A stretch of 64,000 nucleotides of DNA from a bacterium (GTDB taxonomy: Bacteria; ARS69). The stretch spans positions 1-64,000 of the forward strand of contig JALGZR010000025.1 of NCBI GenBank assembly GCA_025774805.1, given 5' to 3'. The position numbers and the translations under genes are program-made. Under the pieces are notes generated by a model. The model searched no databases. It was not told the DNA's origin and saw nothing but the letters and a program-made list of their open reading frames with translations. Shown piece after piece: positions 24,384 through 33,311 of this stretch (positions are counted from its first letter, which is position 1; each line of letters starts with the position of its first letter).

Positions 24384-26711
24384 AAGGCCCGACTGATCGT
24401 CCTCGGAATGCACTGCGCGAGCTGTGTCCACAACGTCGAGCGGGCTCTGCGAGCCGTCGACGGCGTCACGTCGGCGAGCGTCGATCTCATGGGCGGGCGG
24501 GCGGAGGTCGAGTTCGACGACGCTCGCGGCGACGTGTCCCAACTGATCGAAGCGGTGAAGTCGGCCGGTTTCGAGGCCCGCGTGCATGAGCGCGCCGCCC
24601 CGGGCGCGGTCCCCGACGACGGGGCCGACTCCACGGCGCGACTCGGTCTCCGCTTCGCCTACTCGTTCGTCACCGCGTGGGCGGCGATGTTCCTCTCGAT
24701 GCCGCTGATGCACGCCACTCTCGGAGCCTCTCCGGCGGAGGGCGGGGCGCCGGCGTCCACCGGCCTCCCCGGCGCGTTCGGCTTCCTCACCGAGCCGATC
24801 CATCGTGGGACCGATCTGCTCTTTCCCGGACTCGCCTCCGTTCCCGCGCCGACGCTCCACTGGATCCTGTTCGCGATCACCGTCCCGATTCTCCTCTGGT
24901 CGGGGAGCCATTTCTACGTCCGCACCCTCCGGGGGATTCGACGTCGCGTCCTCGACATGGACACCCTCGTCGCCGTCGGAACGGGGACCGCCTTTCTCTG
25001 GTCCGCCGCCGTGACGATCACCCCGAGTCGGATCGCCGCCCTCGGGCTTCCGACGCACGTCTACTACGAGGCGATTCCATGGGTGATCTCACTCGTCACC
25101 CTCGGAAGACTCCTCGAGGAGCGGGCGAAACGGCGCGCGACCGAGGCCGTCCGGCGCCTGGCCGAGCGGGCGCCGCAGTCGGCCTGCGTGATCCGAAACG
25201 GCCGCGACGTGAGCGTGCGGGTCGAGAATGTGGTCGTCGGAGACGTGCTCCGGCTGCGAGCGGGGGAGCGGGTGCCGGTCGACGGAGAGGTGCTCACCGG
25301 AGACACGGCGATCGACGAATCGATGCTGACCGGAGAGTCGATGCCGGTGGAAAAGACTCTCGGTGATCGTGTTGCCGCGGGGACGGTCAACGGAACCGGG
25401 ACGATCACGTTTCGGACGACGGGCGTCGGTGAGGACACGGCGTTCGGGCGCATCCTCCGGCTGCTGGAGGACGCGATGGCCGCGAAGCCGCGCATCCAGC
25501 GCATCGCCGATCGGGTGGCCGCGGTGTTCGTTCCGACGGTGCTGGGGATCGCCCTCCTCTCGCTCCTCGCCTGGACCTTCCTCGGGCGGGGCTTCGCGTT
25601 CGGGCTCCACACCTTCGTCACGGTCCTGATCATCGCGTGTCCCTGCGCGATGGGTCTGGCGGTGCCCGCCGCGGTCGCCGTCGCCACCGGCCGGGCGGCC
25701 CGACTCGGCATCCTCATCCGCAACGGGGTCGTTCTCGAGACCGCGCACCGGGTCGATCGCGTCGTGCTCGACAAGACGGGCACGGTGACAGCGGGCATGC
25801 CGGCGGTGGAGTCCCTCGAGATCACGGCCGGGGCTCTTCCCGAGGAGGAGCTGCTACGGCTCGTCGCCTCCGTCGAGGTCGGATCGGATCATCCCCTCGC
25901 GGGAGCGATTCTCGAGTTCGCGCGCGATCGGGGAATCGAGCCGGAGGAGGCCGATCGCTCGGTGACGCGCCCGGGGCGCGGTGTCCTCGGCCGCGTGGCC
26001 GACCGGCCCGTCCACTGCGGAACCGCGATGTTCCTCGAAGAGCGGGGGATCGATCCGTCGCCTCTGGCGGAGTTCGCCTCCCGCCTCGAGGAGGACGGAG
26101 CGACGCCGGTTCTCGTCGCGGTCGACGAGCGGGCGGTCGCCGCGTTCGGCGTCCGCGATCCCGCAGTCCCCGGGGTCGAGCGCGTCCTCGCCGCGCTCCG
26201 GGATCTGGGACTGACGGTCGAGGTTCTCACCGGGGATCGGACCCGACCCGCCGCCGCGCTCGGGCGAAGGATCGGAGTCGATCGGATCGTGGCCGAGGCC
26301 CTTCCCGAAGACAAGGTCCACCACGTCGTCACGATGCGTGAAGCCGGGCACGTCGTCGCGATGGTGGGAGACGGAATCAACGACGCCCCCGCGCTCTCCG
26401 CGGCCGATCTGGGAATCGCGATGGGTGGAGGCACCGACGTCGCCCGGGAGGCGGCGGACATGATCCTCGTGGGCGGCCGACTCGAATCGCTGCCGTCCGC
26501 GATCCGCCTGTCGCGCCGCGCCATCCGGATCATTCGACAGAATCTCGCGTGGGCCTTCGGTTACAATGTGATCGGAATCCCCCTGGCGGCGGGCGTTCTC
26601 TACCCCTGGACCGGGTGGCTTCTCTCCCCGGTCTTCGCCAGCGCGGCGATGGCAATGAGCTCCGTCTCGGTCGTGACGAACTCCCTCCGGTTGAGGCGGT
26701 TCTCGGGCTAG
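24375..26711 (+). CDS. copA: Copper-translocating P1B-type ATPase
   Basis: This 778-residue protein has one N-terminal heavy-metal-associated domain with the copper motif MHCASC (Cys14, Cys17). Eight predicted membrane helices follow, with the intramembrane CPC motif at 422-424. The phosphorylated aspartate is Asp466 (DKTGTVTAG), HP is in 'SDHPLAGA', and the GDGINDAPAL hinge is present. The late 'YNVIGIPLAAGVLYP' and 'MAMSSVSVV' helices are typical for Cu+ exporters, which move copper out of the cytoplasm. The start ATG lies within a repeat-element end, and the TAG stop is provided by another copy at the other end, so the gene is bracketed by the repeat family. Confidence 0.95.
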   Translation: MQAKARLIVLGMHCASCVHNVERALRAVDGVTSASVDLMGGRAEVEFDDARGDVSQLIEAVKSAGFEARVHERAAPGAVPDDGADSTARLGLRFAYSFVTAWAAMFLSMPLMHATLGASPAEGGAPASTGLPGAFGFLTEPIHRGTDLLFPGLASVPAPTLHWILFAITVPILLWSGSHFYVRTLRGIRRRVLDMDTLVAVGTGTAFLWSAAVTITPSRIAALGLPTHVYYEAIPWVISLVTLGRLLEERAKRRATEAVRRLAERAPQSACVIRNGRDVSVRVENVVVGDVLRLRAGERVPVDGEVLTGDTAIDESMLTGESMPVEKTLGDRVAAGTVNGTGTITFRTTGVGEDTAFGRILRLLEDAMAAKPRIQRIADRVAAVFVPTVLGIALLSLLAWTFLGRGFAFGLHTFVTVLIIACPCAMGLAVPAAVAVATGRAARLGILIRNGVVLETAHRVDRVVLDKTGTVTAGMPAVESLEITAGALPEEELLRLVASVEVGSDHPLAGAILEFARDRGIEPEEADRSVTRPGRGVLGRVADRPVHCGTAMFLEERGIDPSPLAEFASRLEEDGATPVLVAVDERAVAAFGVRDPAVPGVERVLAALRDLGLTVEVLTGDRTRPAAALGRRIGVDRIVAEALPEDKVHHVVTMREAGHVVAMVGDGINDAPALSAADLGIAMGGGTDVAREAADMILVGGRLESLPSAIRLSRRAIRIIRQNLAWAFGYNVIGIPLAAGVLYPWTGWLLSPVFASAAMAMSSVSVVTNSLRLRRFSG

Positions 26712-26751
26712 CCTGCATTCCTCACCGGCCTCTGCTGCGGCAGGAGCTCGG
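26708..26751 (+). repeat. Palindromic element family, half copy 7 (type A)
   Basis: CTAGCCTGCATTCCTCACCGG followed by CCTCTGCTGCGGCAGGAGCTCGG matches the left arm closely. Its TAG (26709-26711) is the copA stop codon. Confidence 0.8.
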
Positions 26752-27027
26752 GATCGTGGGCCGGGGACGTCATCGGAGGCGGCCACCGGAGGCCGCGGCG
26801 GGAGGCCGGAGGCAGCCGCCGGAAGCCCGCTCGCCCCGGACCCGTCCCGAGGCCCGGCCGGCCCTCGCGCGCCGCGATCCGGCCCGCCCCCCTTCCCCGC
26901 GCGGGATCGATGGGGCTATCGTGAGGGGGCTGGCCTGCGTCTCGCGCCGGGTCCGTCGCGGACCTCTGCCGCAGGAGAGGCGGGGGAGACGCGGCGGCCA
27001 GGACGCCCGCCGAGGAGAGCGACCCGC
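26712..27027. other. 316-bp gene-free region holding two repeat copies
   Basis: No credible ORF is seen. It holds half copies 7 and 8 of the palindromic family and, between them, very G+C-rich sequence with repeated GGAGGC/GGAGGCC runs. GAGGAGAG at about 27012 is the ribosome-binding site of the histidine kinase gene. Confidence 0.6.
26930..26978 (+). repeat. Palindromic element family, decayed half copy 8
   Basis: CTGGCCTGCGTCTCGCGCCGG, then GTCCGTCGCGGACCTCTGCCGCAGG, resembles the family left end with several changes. Confidence 0.5.
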
Positions 27028-28182
27028 ATGTCCGGTTCCCCCGCTCCGACACCGAACCTCTCGGTCCGATCCCCCCTCGGGCGTCGCCTGGTTCCCGTGA
27101 TCGTCGGTTGGACGCTGGTCTGGCTCTTCTTCTCCCAGCGCCTGTACTACGCGTACCAGATGTCGGAGCACCCGATCACCTGGGGGCAGGCGCTGACGTG
27201 GTCGTTTCTCGACTGGTCCCTCTGGGCGGCACTGAGCCCTCTCATCTTCCGGTGGTCGCGGCGCTGGGGACTCGTGCGGGCCAACCGGGTGCGCAACTTT
27301 CTCCGTCACTTCGGTCTCAGCGTCCTGTTGGCCACGCTGCACACGCTCGTCTACGGAACCGCCGTCTGGATCGCGAAACCTGTTCCCCAGGAGAACCTCT
27401 CGATACCCACGTTCGCCAAGCTCCTCCTGATGGGGAAGTTCCACATCGGGGTGATCACGTACTGGGTGCTCGTCCTCCTGCGCTACTCCCTGGACTACTA
27501 CCGCCGGTACCGGAGGGAAGAGCTGCGCGTCTCCCGCATCGAGACGCAGCTCGCGCAGGCCGAGCTCCAGGCCCTTCGCATGCAGGTCCATCCCCACTTC
27601 CTTTTCAACACGTTGAACGCGATCTCGGCGCTCATGCACCGCGACGTCGAGGCGGCCGAGCGAATGCTGGCCCGCCTGAGCGACTTCCTCCGGCTCACCC
27701 TCGAGACGAACGGTCTGCAGGAGGTCTCGCTCCGGCAGGAGCTCGACTTCCTCCGGCGCTACCTGGAGATCGAGCAGACCCGCTTTGCCGACCGGCTGCG
27801 GGTGGAGATGAACATCGATCCGGGCACCCTCGATGCGCGGGTGCCGAACCTCATCCTCCAACCGCTGGTGGAGAACGCGATCCGACACGGGATCGCCCCG
27901 TCGTCCTCGGCGGGGACGGTCGCGATCGCCGCGCACCGGGAGAACGGAACGCTCCGCCTCGAGGTGCGCGACGACGGGCCCGGACTGCCGGAGGGGAGCC
28001 CGGTTCCGCACCGGGAGGGAGTGGGTCTCTCCAACACGCGGGCGCGACTGCATCAGCTCTACGGAAACGCGAGCCGTCTCGACTTGACGAATGCGCGATC
28101 CGGGGGATTGATCGTGAGCGTGGACATTCCGTTTCGGAGCGCTGCGTCCGGGACGGACGCCGGGGAAGGTCGAGGAGCATGA
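27028..28182 (+). CDS. LytS/YehU-type sensor histidine kinase
   Basis: Four hydrophobic segments occupy the first about 155 residues (VIVGWTLVWLFF; FLDWSLWAALSPLIF; LSVLLATLHTLVYG; VITYWVLVLLRYSL). They are followed by a coiled coil and the PF06580 kinase domain with the phospho-accepting His188 in 'VHPHFLFNTLNAISAL'. The ATPase motifs are 'LILQPLVENAIRHG' and 'VRDDGPGLPEG'. Such kinases pair with LytTR response regulators. The partner gene begins in the ATGA overlap with this stop. The signal is unknown. Confidence 0.92.
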   Translation: MSGSPAPTPNLSVRSPLGRRLVPVIVGWTLVWLFFSQRLYYAYQMSEHPITWGQALTWSFLDWSLWAALSPLIFRWSRRWGLVRANRVRNFLRHFGLSVLLATLHTLVYGTAVWIAKPVPQENLSIPTFAKLLLMGKFHIGVITYWVLVLLRYSLDYYRRYRREELRVSRIETQLAQAELQALRMQVHPHFLFNTLNAISALMHRDVEAAERMLARLSDFLRLTLETNGLQEVSLRQELDFLRRYLEIEQTRFADRLRVEMNIDPGTLDARVPNLILQPLVENAIRHGIAPSSSAGTVAIAAHRENGTLRLEVRDDGPGLPEGSPVPHREGVGLSNTRARLHQLYGNASRLDLTNARSGGLIVSVDIPFRSAASGTDAGEGRGA

Positions 28183-28933
28183 ATTCCCTTCGGGTCCTGA
28201 TCGTCGACGACGAGCCGCTGGCCCGGGAACGGATCCGTGATCTGCTCTCCTCCCGACCGGAGATCGAGATCGTCGGGGAGTGCTCGAACGGAAAGGAGGC
28301 GGTGACCGCCCTCCGACGCGACCGGCCCGATCTCGTCTTTCTCGACGTCCAGATGCCGGATCTCGACGGATTCGGCGTGCTGGAGGAGATCGATCCCGAC
28401 ACGATGCCGGCGGTGATCTTCGTGACCGCCTACGACGAATACGCCGTCCGGGCGTTCGAGGTGCACGCTTCGATCGGGACCGGTTCCGGGCCGCTCTCGA
28501 CCGCGCGAGAAGCCAGCTGGATCGGGAGGACCGTGACCCCGATCGTCGGGATCTCGATCAGCGGATTCTCTCCCTGCTCGAGGACCTGCAGCGGCGCAAA
28601 GAAAGGCTCGGCCGCATCGTCGTGAAGTCGGGGGGTCGGGTTTCCTTTCTGCGGACGCAGGACGTGGACTGGATCGAGGCCGCCGGCAACTATGTAGAAA
28701 TCCACGTCGGCAAGGAGTCCCATCTGCTGCGGGAGACGATGAACAACCTCGAGAGCCGGCTCGACCCGAATCGGTTCTTGAGGATCCACCGCCGGATCAT
28801 CGTGAACCTCGAGCGGATCAAGCGGCTCGAGGGGATCTCCCACGGCGAATACGTCGTCGTACTGAAGGACGGAACCCGTCTCAGCTCGAGTCGCGGTTTC
28901 CGCGAGGGGCTCCAAAAGCTGCTGGAGACCTGA
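28179..28933 (+). pseudogene. LytTR-family response regulator, frameshifted by an internal deletion
   Basis: The receiver domain is intact to about residue 99 (VLIVDDEP, Asp56 in LVFLDVQMPD, VTAYDEYAVRAFEVHA). The frame then breaks. The next frame resumes at FDRDRFRAALDRARS and continues through the LytTR DNA-binding domain (IVVKSGGRVSFLRTQDVDWIEAAGNYVEIH..). Family members read 'HALDYLLKPFDRDRF' at this junction, so about 22 nt encoding LDYLLKP are missing, including the conserved receiver lysine. The track therefore shows two overlapping ORFs (27108-28625 and 28280-28933). Either the regulator is dead or the assembly lost 22 nt. It is coupled to the upstream kinase. Confidence 0.85.
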
Positions 28934-29122
28934 TCTCTCGTCGGGTTCCCGCCCTCCCGTCTCTCCTGGGCGATGGCGCCCTCCGCTGCTATGCTCCGTC
29001 CGCCGGACGACGACACACCGGTCTCGCTCCGTCCCGTGAAACGGATGGACTCGATTTCGATGACACGTGCGAGTGGGGTTTGCTTCCGATCGCGCATCCT
29101 CGCCCAGAGAGAGGAGAGCGAA

Positions 29123-29308
29123 ATGTCGATGACCTCGAAGATCCTCATCGGACTGGCCGGTCTGGCGTTCCTGTTGGCGGTGTTCTCGGCCAAGTTCTGG
29201 CCGGTTCTCAACGTTCCGGCCGAAGGCTACTCGCGCGCGGCCAACAACCTGGCCCTGATTGCCATCGCACTGACCGTCTGTTCAAATCCGGGATCGAAGG
29301 GAAGCTGA
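29123..29308 (+). CDS. Small membrane protein of unknown function (61 aa)
   Basis: Starting at ATG 29123 with GAGGAGAG upstream, the protein has two hydrophobic segments (ILIGLAGLAFLLAVFSAKF and NNLALIAIALTVC) joined by a short polar loop, so a two-helix hairpin in the inner membrane is likely. I recognise no family. It follows the two-component pair by 189 nt. Its TGA stop is the first three bases of repeat copy 9. Confidence 0.6.
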   Translation: MSMTSKILIGLAGLAFLLAVFSAKFWPVLNVPAEGYSRAANNLALIAIALTVCSNPGSKGS

Positions 29309-29350
29309 CGCATCTCTCATCAGGCGGGGCGACCCGCTGCCGCAGAGGAC
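29306..29350 (+). repeat. Palindromic element family, decayed half copy 9
   Basis: TGACGCATCTCTCATCAGG, then CGGGGCGACCCGCTGCCGCAGAGG, keeps the family layout; its TGA closes the small membrane protein gene. Confidence 0.55.
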
Positions 29351-29357
29351 CCGATCC

Positions 29358-30799
29358 TCAGCCCGCCCTCTTCACCGACTCTTCTTTCTGGGTCGGGATC
29401 GGCTCGGGTGTCCCGGGTGCGTTCTCGCCCGTCATGTAGCGGTGCATGCTGCGGGCGGCGATCTTGGCCTGGCCCATCGCGCTGATCACCGTCGCCGCGC
29501 CCGAGACGACGTCGCCTCCCGCGAAGACGCCGGGGATCGACGTCTCGAGGGACCGATGGCGACGACCACCGTGTCGGCGTCGATGACGAAGTTGCTGCCC
29601 TCGACCGGAACCGGACGGCGCCGGCCCGAGTCGTCGGGCTCGCCGAGCTCCATGCGAATGCACTCCACCGCGGTGACCCGATTGTCCCCGTCGGTGAGAA
29701 CGCGCACCGGATTCGTGAGCAGGTTCATCACCACGCCCTCCTCCTCGGCGTGGTGGATCTCCTCCGCGCGGGCGGGCATCTGCTCCCGGGCCCGTCGGTA
29801 GACGATCGTCGACTCGGAGCCCAGGCGGAGGGCACAGCGGGCGGAGTCCATGGCCACGTTTCCCCCGCCGACCGTGATCACGTGGCGCGCCGCCGGCGGC
29901 GAGGTCGGATTGCGCGGGAAGTCGTACGCCTTCATCAGGTTGATTCGCGTCAGGTACTCGTTGGCCGAGTAGACGCCGATGGCGTTCTCGCCCGGAACCC
30001 CCATGAACGTGGGCAGCCCGGCCCCCGTTCCGACGAACACGGAGTCGAAACCGCCGTCGTTCAGGAGCTGCTCGATGTTCTCCGTCTTGCCGATCACGTA
30101 GTCGGTGTGGAGCTCCACGCCCATCCTCTTCAGCGCGTCGATCTCGTACTGCACGATCTCCTTGGGCAGCCGGAACTCGGGGATGCCGTACATTAACACC
30201 CCGCCCGGCTGGTGCAGCGCCTCGTACATCACCACGTCGTGGCCCCAGCGCGCCAGATCGCCGGCGACGGTGATCCCCGCCGGTCCCGACCCGATGATCG
30301 CCACCCGCTTGCCCGTGGGTGGAGCGATATCGGGCGGAGGCTCGCCGCCGCGGACCCGCACGTAGTCGGCGACAAAGCGCTCCAGCCGGCCGATGGCCAC
30401 CGGGTCGTGCTTCTTGCCCAGGACGCACCTCTCCTCGCACTGCGTCTCCTGCGGGCAGACGCGGCCGCACACGGCCGGCAGGGCGGTCTGGGTCTTGAGG
30501 CTCTTCGCCGCGGCCTTGAAGTCGCCGTCGGCGATCAGGCCGACGAACGAGGGGATGTCGATCTCCACCGGGCAGCCCTTCATGCAGAGCGGCTTCTTGC
30601 AGTGCAAACAGCGCGAGGCCTCGAGCATCGCCGTCTCCGGCGAGTAGCCCTTGGGCACCTCCTCGAAGTTCTGCGCCCGTCGCCGCGGGGCCTGCTCGGG
30701 CATGGGCTGTCGCGGAAGCACGGGTCTCTTCGGTCTCTTCTTGGCCGTTTTTCTCTTGGGGCTCACGGGATCGCCCGACACCGGCTTCTCCTCCTTCAT
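29358..30799 (-). pseudogene. NfnB/GltD-like NAD(P)H-dependent flavoprotein, frameshifted near the C-terminus
   Basis: The protein resembles NfnB and the glutamate synthase small subunit. Iron-sulfur cysteines occur near the N-terminus (ASRCLHCKKPLCMKGCPVEIDIP; CGRVCPQETQCEERC), then an FAD motif (VAIIGSGPAGITVAGDLA) and an NAD(P) motif (ITVGGGNVAMDSARCALRLG). After 'ADTVVVAIG' the frame is lost. The next frame gives LETSIPGVFAGGDVVSGAATVI, the normal family ending. About 30 residues usually found between these points are missing, so a deletion of roughly 80-90 bp with frame change near 29550 is implied. The start is ATG 30799, overlapping the NuoG-NfnA stop by 4 nt. It would be the third subunit of this fused flavin complex. 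Confidence 0.8.
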
Positions 30800-33300
30800 T
30801 TGCACTTCAGCGTCGCGAGGGCGCCGTGCGAGTCGACATCCTCGAGAGCCTCCTGGGGCATGGCCTGAACCTCCAGCCGGACGAAGGCGCGCCGGCGGGC
30901 GAAGAGCTCGTCCCAGTCGACGGCGTGGCCGTCGAAGAACGGTCCGTCCACACATGCAAACTGGGTCTCACCGTCGACGGAGACCCGGCACGCGCCGCAC
31001 ATGCCCGTGCCGTCGATCATGATCGGGTTCAGCGCGACCTGCAGCGGGACTCCGAGCTCCTTTGTCTTCTCCGAGACCATGCGCATCATGAACGTGCAGC
31101 CGATGGCCACGAACAGATCCGGTTTCGGTCCCGCGCGGTCGAGCTCGACGAAGATCTCCTGCACACCTCCTTTGGTCCCGGCGCTGCCGTCCTTGGTGGC
31201 GAGCCGCAGATCGTCGCACACGGCGCGGAGCTCGTCCTCCATGTGGAGAAGGTAGCTGCTGCACGCCTCGATCACGGCGATCACCCGGTTGCCCGCCTCC
31301 TTCATCGCCCGGGCGAGGGGATAGATCGCGCCGACGCCGTAACACCCGCCCCCGAGCACGACCGTGCCGTACTTCTCGATCGGAAGCGGCAGTCCCAAGG
31401 GACCCGTGACGTGGGCCACGGAGTCGCCCTCGTCCAGGTCGGCGAGCTCGCGGGTCGTTCGGCCGAGCTCCTCGATCAGCAGGGTGATCGTCTCCTCCTC
31501 GGCGCTCCAGTCGACCAAGGTGAACGGCGTGCGCTCGGAGGATTCGTTCGGCATGAGGATGATGAACTGTCCCGGCTTGGCGTGTCTCGCGATGGCGGGC
31601 GCCTTGATCTTGAAGCGGTGGAAGTTGGGCACGACCTCGGACTTCTCGACGATGGCGAAGCCGTCCTTGGGCCGGACGCGCGGCGGCTTCGGGGTCGCCG
31701 GGAGTCCCATCGCCTCCAACGCGGGAACGGTGTCGGCGAGAGGGTGGCCCCGGAAGCGCGCCGGCAGCTCGCGCAGCGAGTCGCGCGGGCTTCCTCGGAA
31801 CGGTCTTGCCGGGCCGTCCCCGTTCAATCCGGCGGTGATCTCGCCCACGGAACCGTCCGCGAAGCTCTCGTCGGCTCCCATGGCGAGAGCCAGATCCCCG
31901 ATGATCGACCACTCGGAACGCGCCAGGCCGGGCGGTCCGCTGACCGGGACCGTTCGCCTCACCTCTCCGTCGCTCGCGCGGAACGTGCCCTCGACCTCGG
32001 AGAGCACCGACACGGGAAAGACCGCGTCGGCGATCTCGCCCGCCGCGGGCGACAGGAAGTCGGCGAGCACCAGGTACTCGATCTTCTCGGCGGTCTCCCG
32101 GTCGAGATAGTCCCCGGTCACGAGCGCCGCGCGGACCCGACCTTCGGCGAAGTCGCGGCGCAGCCGCGGGGGGCGCAGGTCGTCGAAGCCGCCTCCGGCG
32201 GGCACCCAGGCGATACGCCCCTTCATCACCTCCTTGACGAAGCGCTCGTAGACGGCACGCGTCTCTCGCGACTCCGCCTCGTTGGCCACGAGCACGAACC
32301 GCCGGCGCACGTAGCGGCACAGGCGCTCGGCGACGGCCGGAATCGCCTCGTCCCAGTCGGCGGGGACGAGCTCGTCCTCGCTGCGCACCATCGGCCGTTG
32401 CAGTCGGTGGGTCGCGTTGACGAGTTGCGGATAGGCGAAGCGACCGAGAGCGCAGAGGCGCGCGTCCCGCTCGTTGCTCACCATGCGGGTGGAGACCAGG
32501 CGCCCGTCGTTGACTCTGGTCCGGAACGTGCAGCCCTCGGGGCAGAGGGTGCAGGCGGAGATCGGACCGTCCACGGAGTGCCCGTACCAGCGCGCGTATC
32601 GGTCGGTGAGCGTGCCGGTGGGGCAGATGTCGACGCAGGCCCCGCAGAACGTGCACCCCGAGTTCACGTAGCTCCGGCCGAACGCGGGACCGATCTTGGC
32701 CCAGCGGCCGCGGCGCACCGCGCTGATCGCCGGGGCGCCGTGGATCTTCTCGCAGATGCGCCAGCACAGGCCGCAGAGGATGCAGAGGTTGTGATCCCGA
32801 TCCATGAACGGATCGTCCCGCTCCAAGTTGTGGTGCGAGTAGAGGGTGGGCAGGTTGAGGCGGTCGGTGGCCGCGCGAAGCGCGATCTCCCGCACCCCGC
32901 ACCCGTCGCGGTTGCTGCAGAAGCCGCAGCGCGTGGTCGCGCCGGCCTTGGAGGAGCGGGGCCGGTACTTCTCGCAGTCGACTCGGTGGTCGCAGACCAG
33001 GCAGGCGTTCGGGTGACCGCTCATCATCAGCTCCATCACCCGGTCGCGCTGCTTTTGCAGCTCCGGAGTCTTCGTCTGCACGCGCATGTTCTCGCGGGCC
33101 GGCGTCGTGCACGACGTGGGGTAGCCGCGCACGCCGTCGATTTCCACGATGCACATGCGGCACGCGCCGTAGTCGGGCAGATCGGGGTGGGCGCAGACGG
33201 TGGGGATGTCGATGCCCGCTCCGCGAGCCGCTTCGAGCACCGTGCTGCCTTCCGCCGCGGTGACCTTGAGTCCGTCGATGGTCAGCGTGATCGTCTTCAC
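30796..33300 (-). CDS. Fusion: NuoG-like iron-sulfur subunit + NfnA/PyrK-like FAD/NAD(P) domain
   Basis: I start at GTG 33300 (GAGGAAG upstream) instead of the track's 33342, giving 834 residues. Residues 1-80 hold a [2Fe-2S] domain (DYGACRMCIVEIDG). Next come a His-Cys3 region, two [4Fe-4S] sites (CILCGLCWRICEK; CTFCGACVDICPTG) and a shortened molybdopterin-like domain without an evident metal-ligand residue (about 215-540). From about 560 to the end it is an NfnA/dihydroorotate-dehydrogenase-K-like module with FAD and NAD motifs (GGGCYGVGAIYPLARAMKE) and a terminal [2Fe-2S] set (MCGACRVSVDGETQFACVDGPFFDG). The fusion joins a NADH-dehydrogenase-like wire to a bifurcating-transhydrogenase subunit. 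It sits between NuoEF and NfnB in one operon. Confidence 0.9.
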   Translation of the reverse strand: MKTITLTIDGLKVTAAEGSTVLEAARGAGIDIPTVCAHPDLPDYGACRMCIVEIDGVRGYPTSCTTPARENMRVQTKTPELQKQRDRVMELMMSGHPNACLVCDHRVDCEKYRPRSSKAGATTRCGFCSNRDGCGVREIALRAATDRLNLPTLYSHHNLERDDPFMDRDHNLCILCGLCWRICEKIHGAPAISAVRRGRWAKIGPAFGRSYVNSGCTFCGACVDICPTGTLTDRYARWYGHSVDGPISACTLCPEGCTFRTRVNDGRLVSTRMVSNERDARLCALGRFAYPQLVNATHRLQRPMVRSEDELVPADWDEAIPAVAERLCRYVRRRFVLVANEAESRETRAVYERFVKEVMKGRIAWVPAGGGFDDLRPPRLRRDFAEGRVRAALVTGDYLDRETAEKIEYLVLADFLSPAAGEIADAVFPVSVLSEVEGTFRASDGEVRRTVPVSGPPGLARSEWSIIGDLALAMGADESFADGSVGEITAGLNGDGPARPFRGSPRDSLRELPARFRGHPLADTVPALEAMGLPATPKPPRVRPKDGFAIVEKSEVVPNFHRFKIKAPAIARHAKPGQFIILMPNESSERTPFTLVDWSAEEETITLLIEELGRTTRELADLDEGDSVAHVTGPLGLPLPIEKYGTVVLGGGCYGVGAIYPLARAMKEAGNRVIAVIEACSSYLLHMEDELRAVCDDLRLATKDGSAGTKGGVQEIFVELDRAGPKPDLFVAIGCTFMMRMVSEKTKELGVPLQVALNPIMIDGTGMCGACRVSVDGETQFACVDGPFFDGHAVDWDELFARRRAFVRLEVQAMPQEALEDVDSHGALATLKCK

Positions 33301-33311
33301 GGCCGCTTCCT

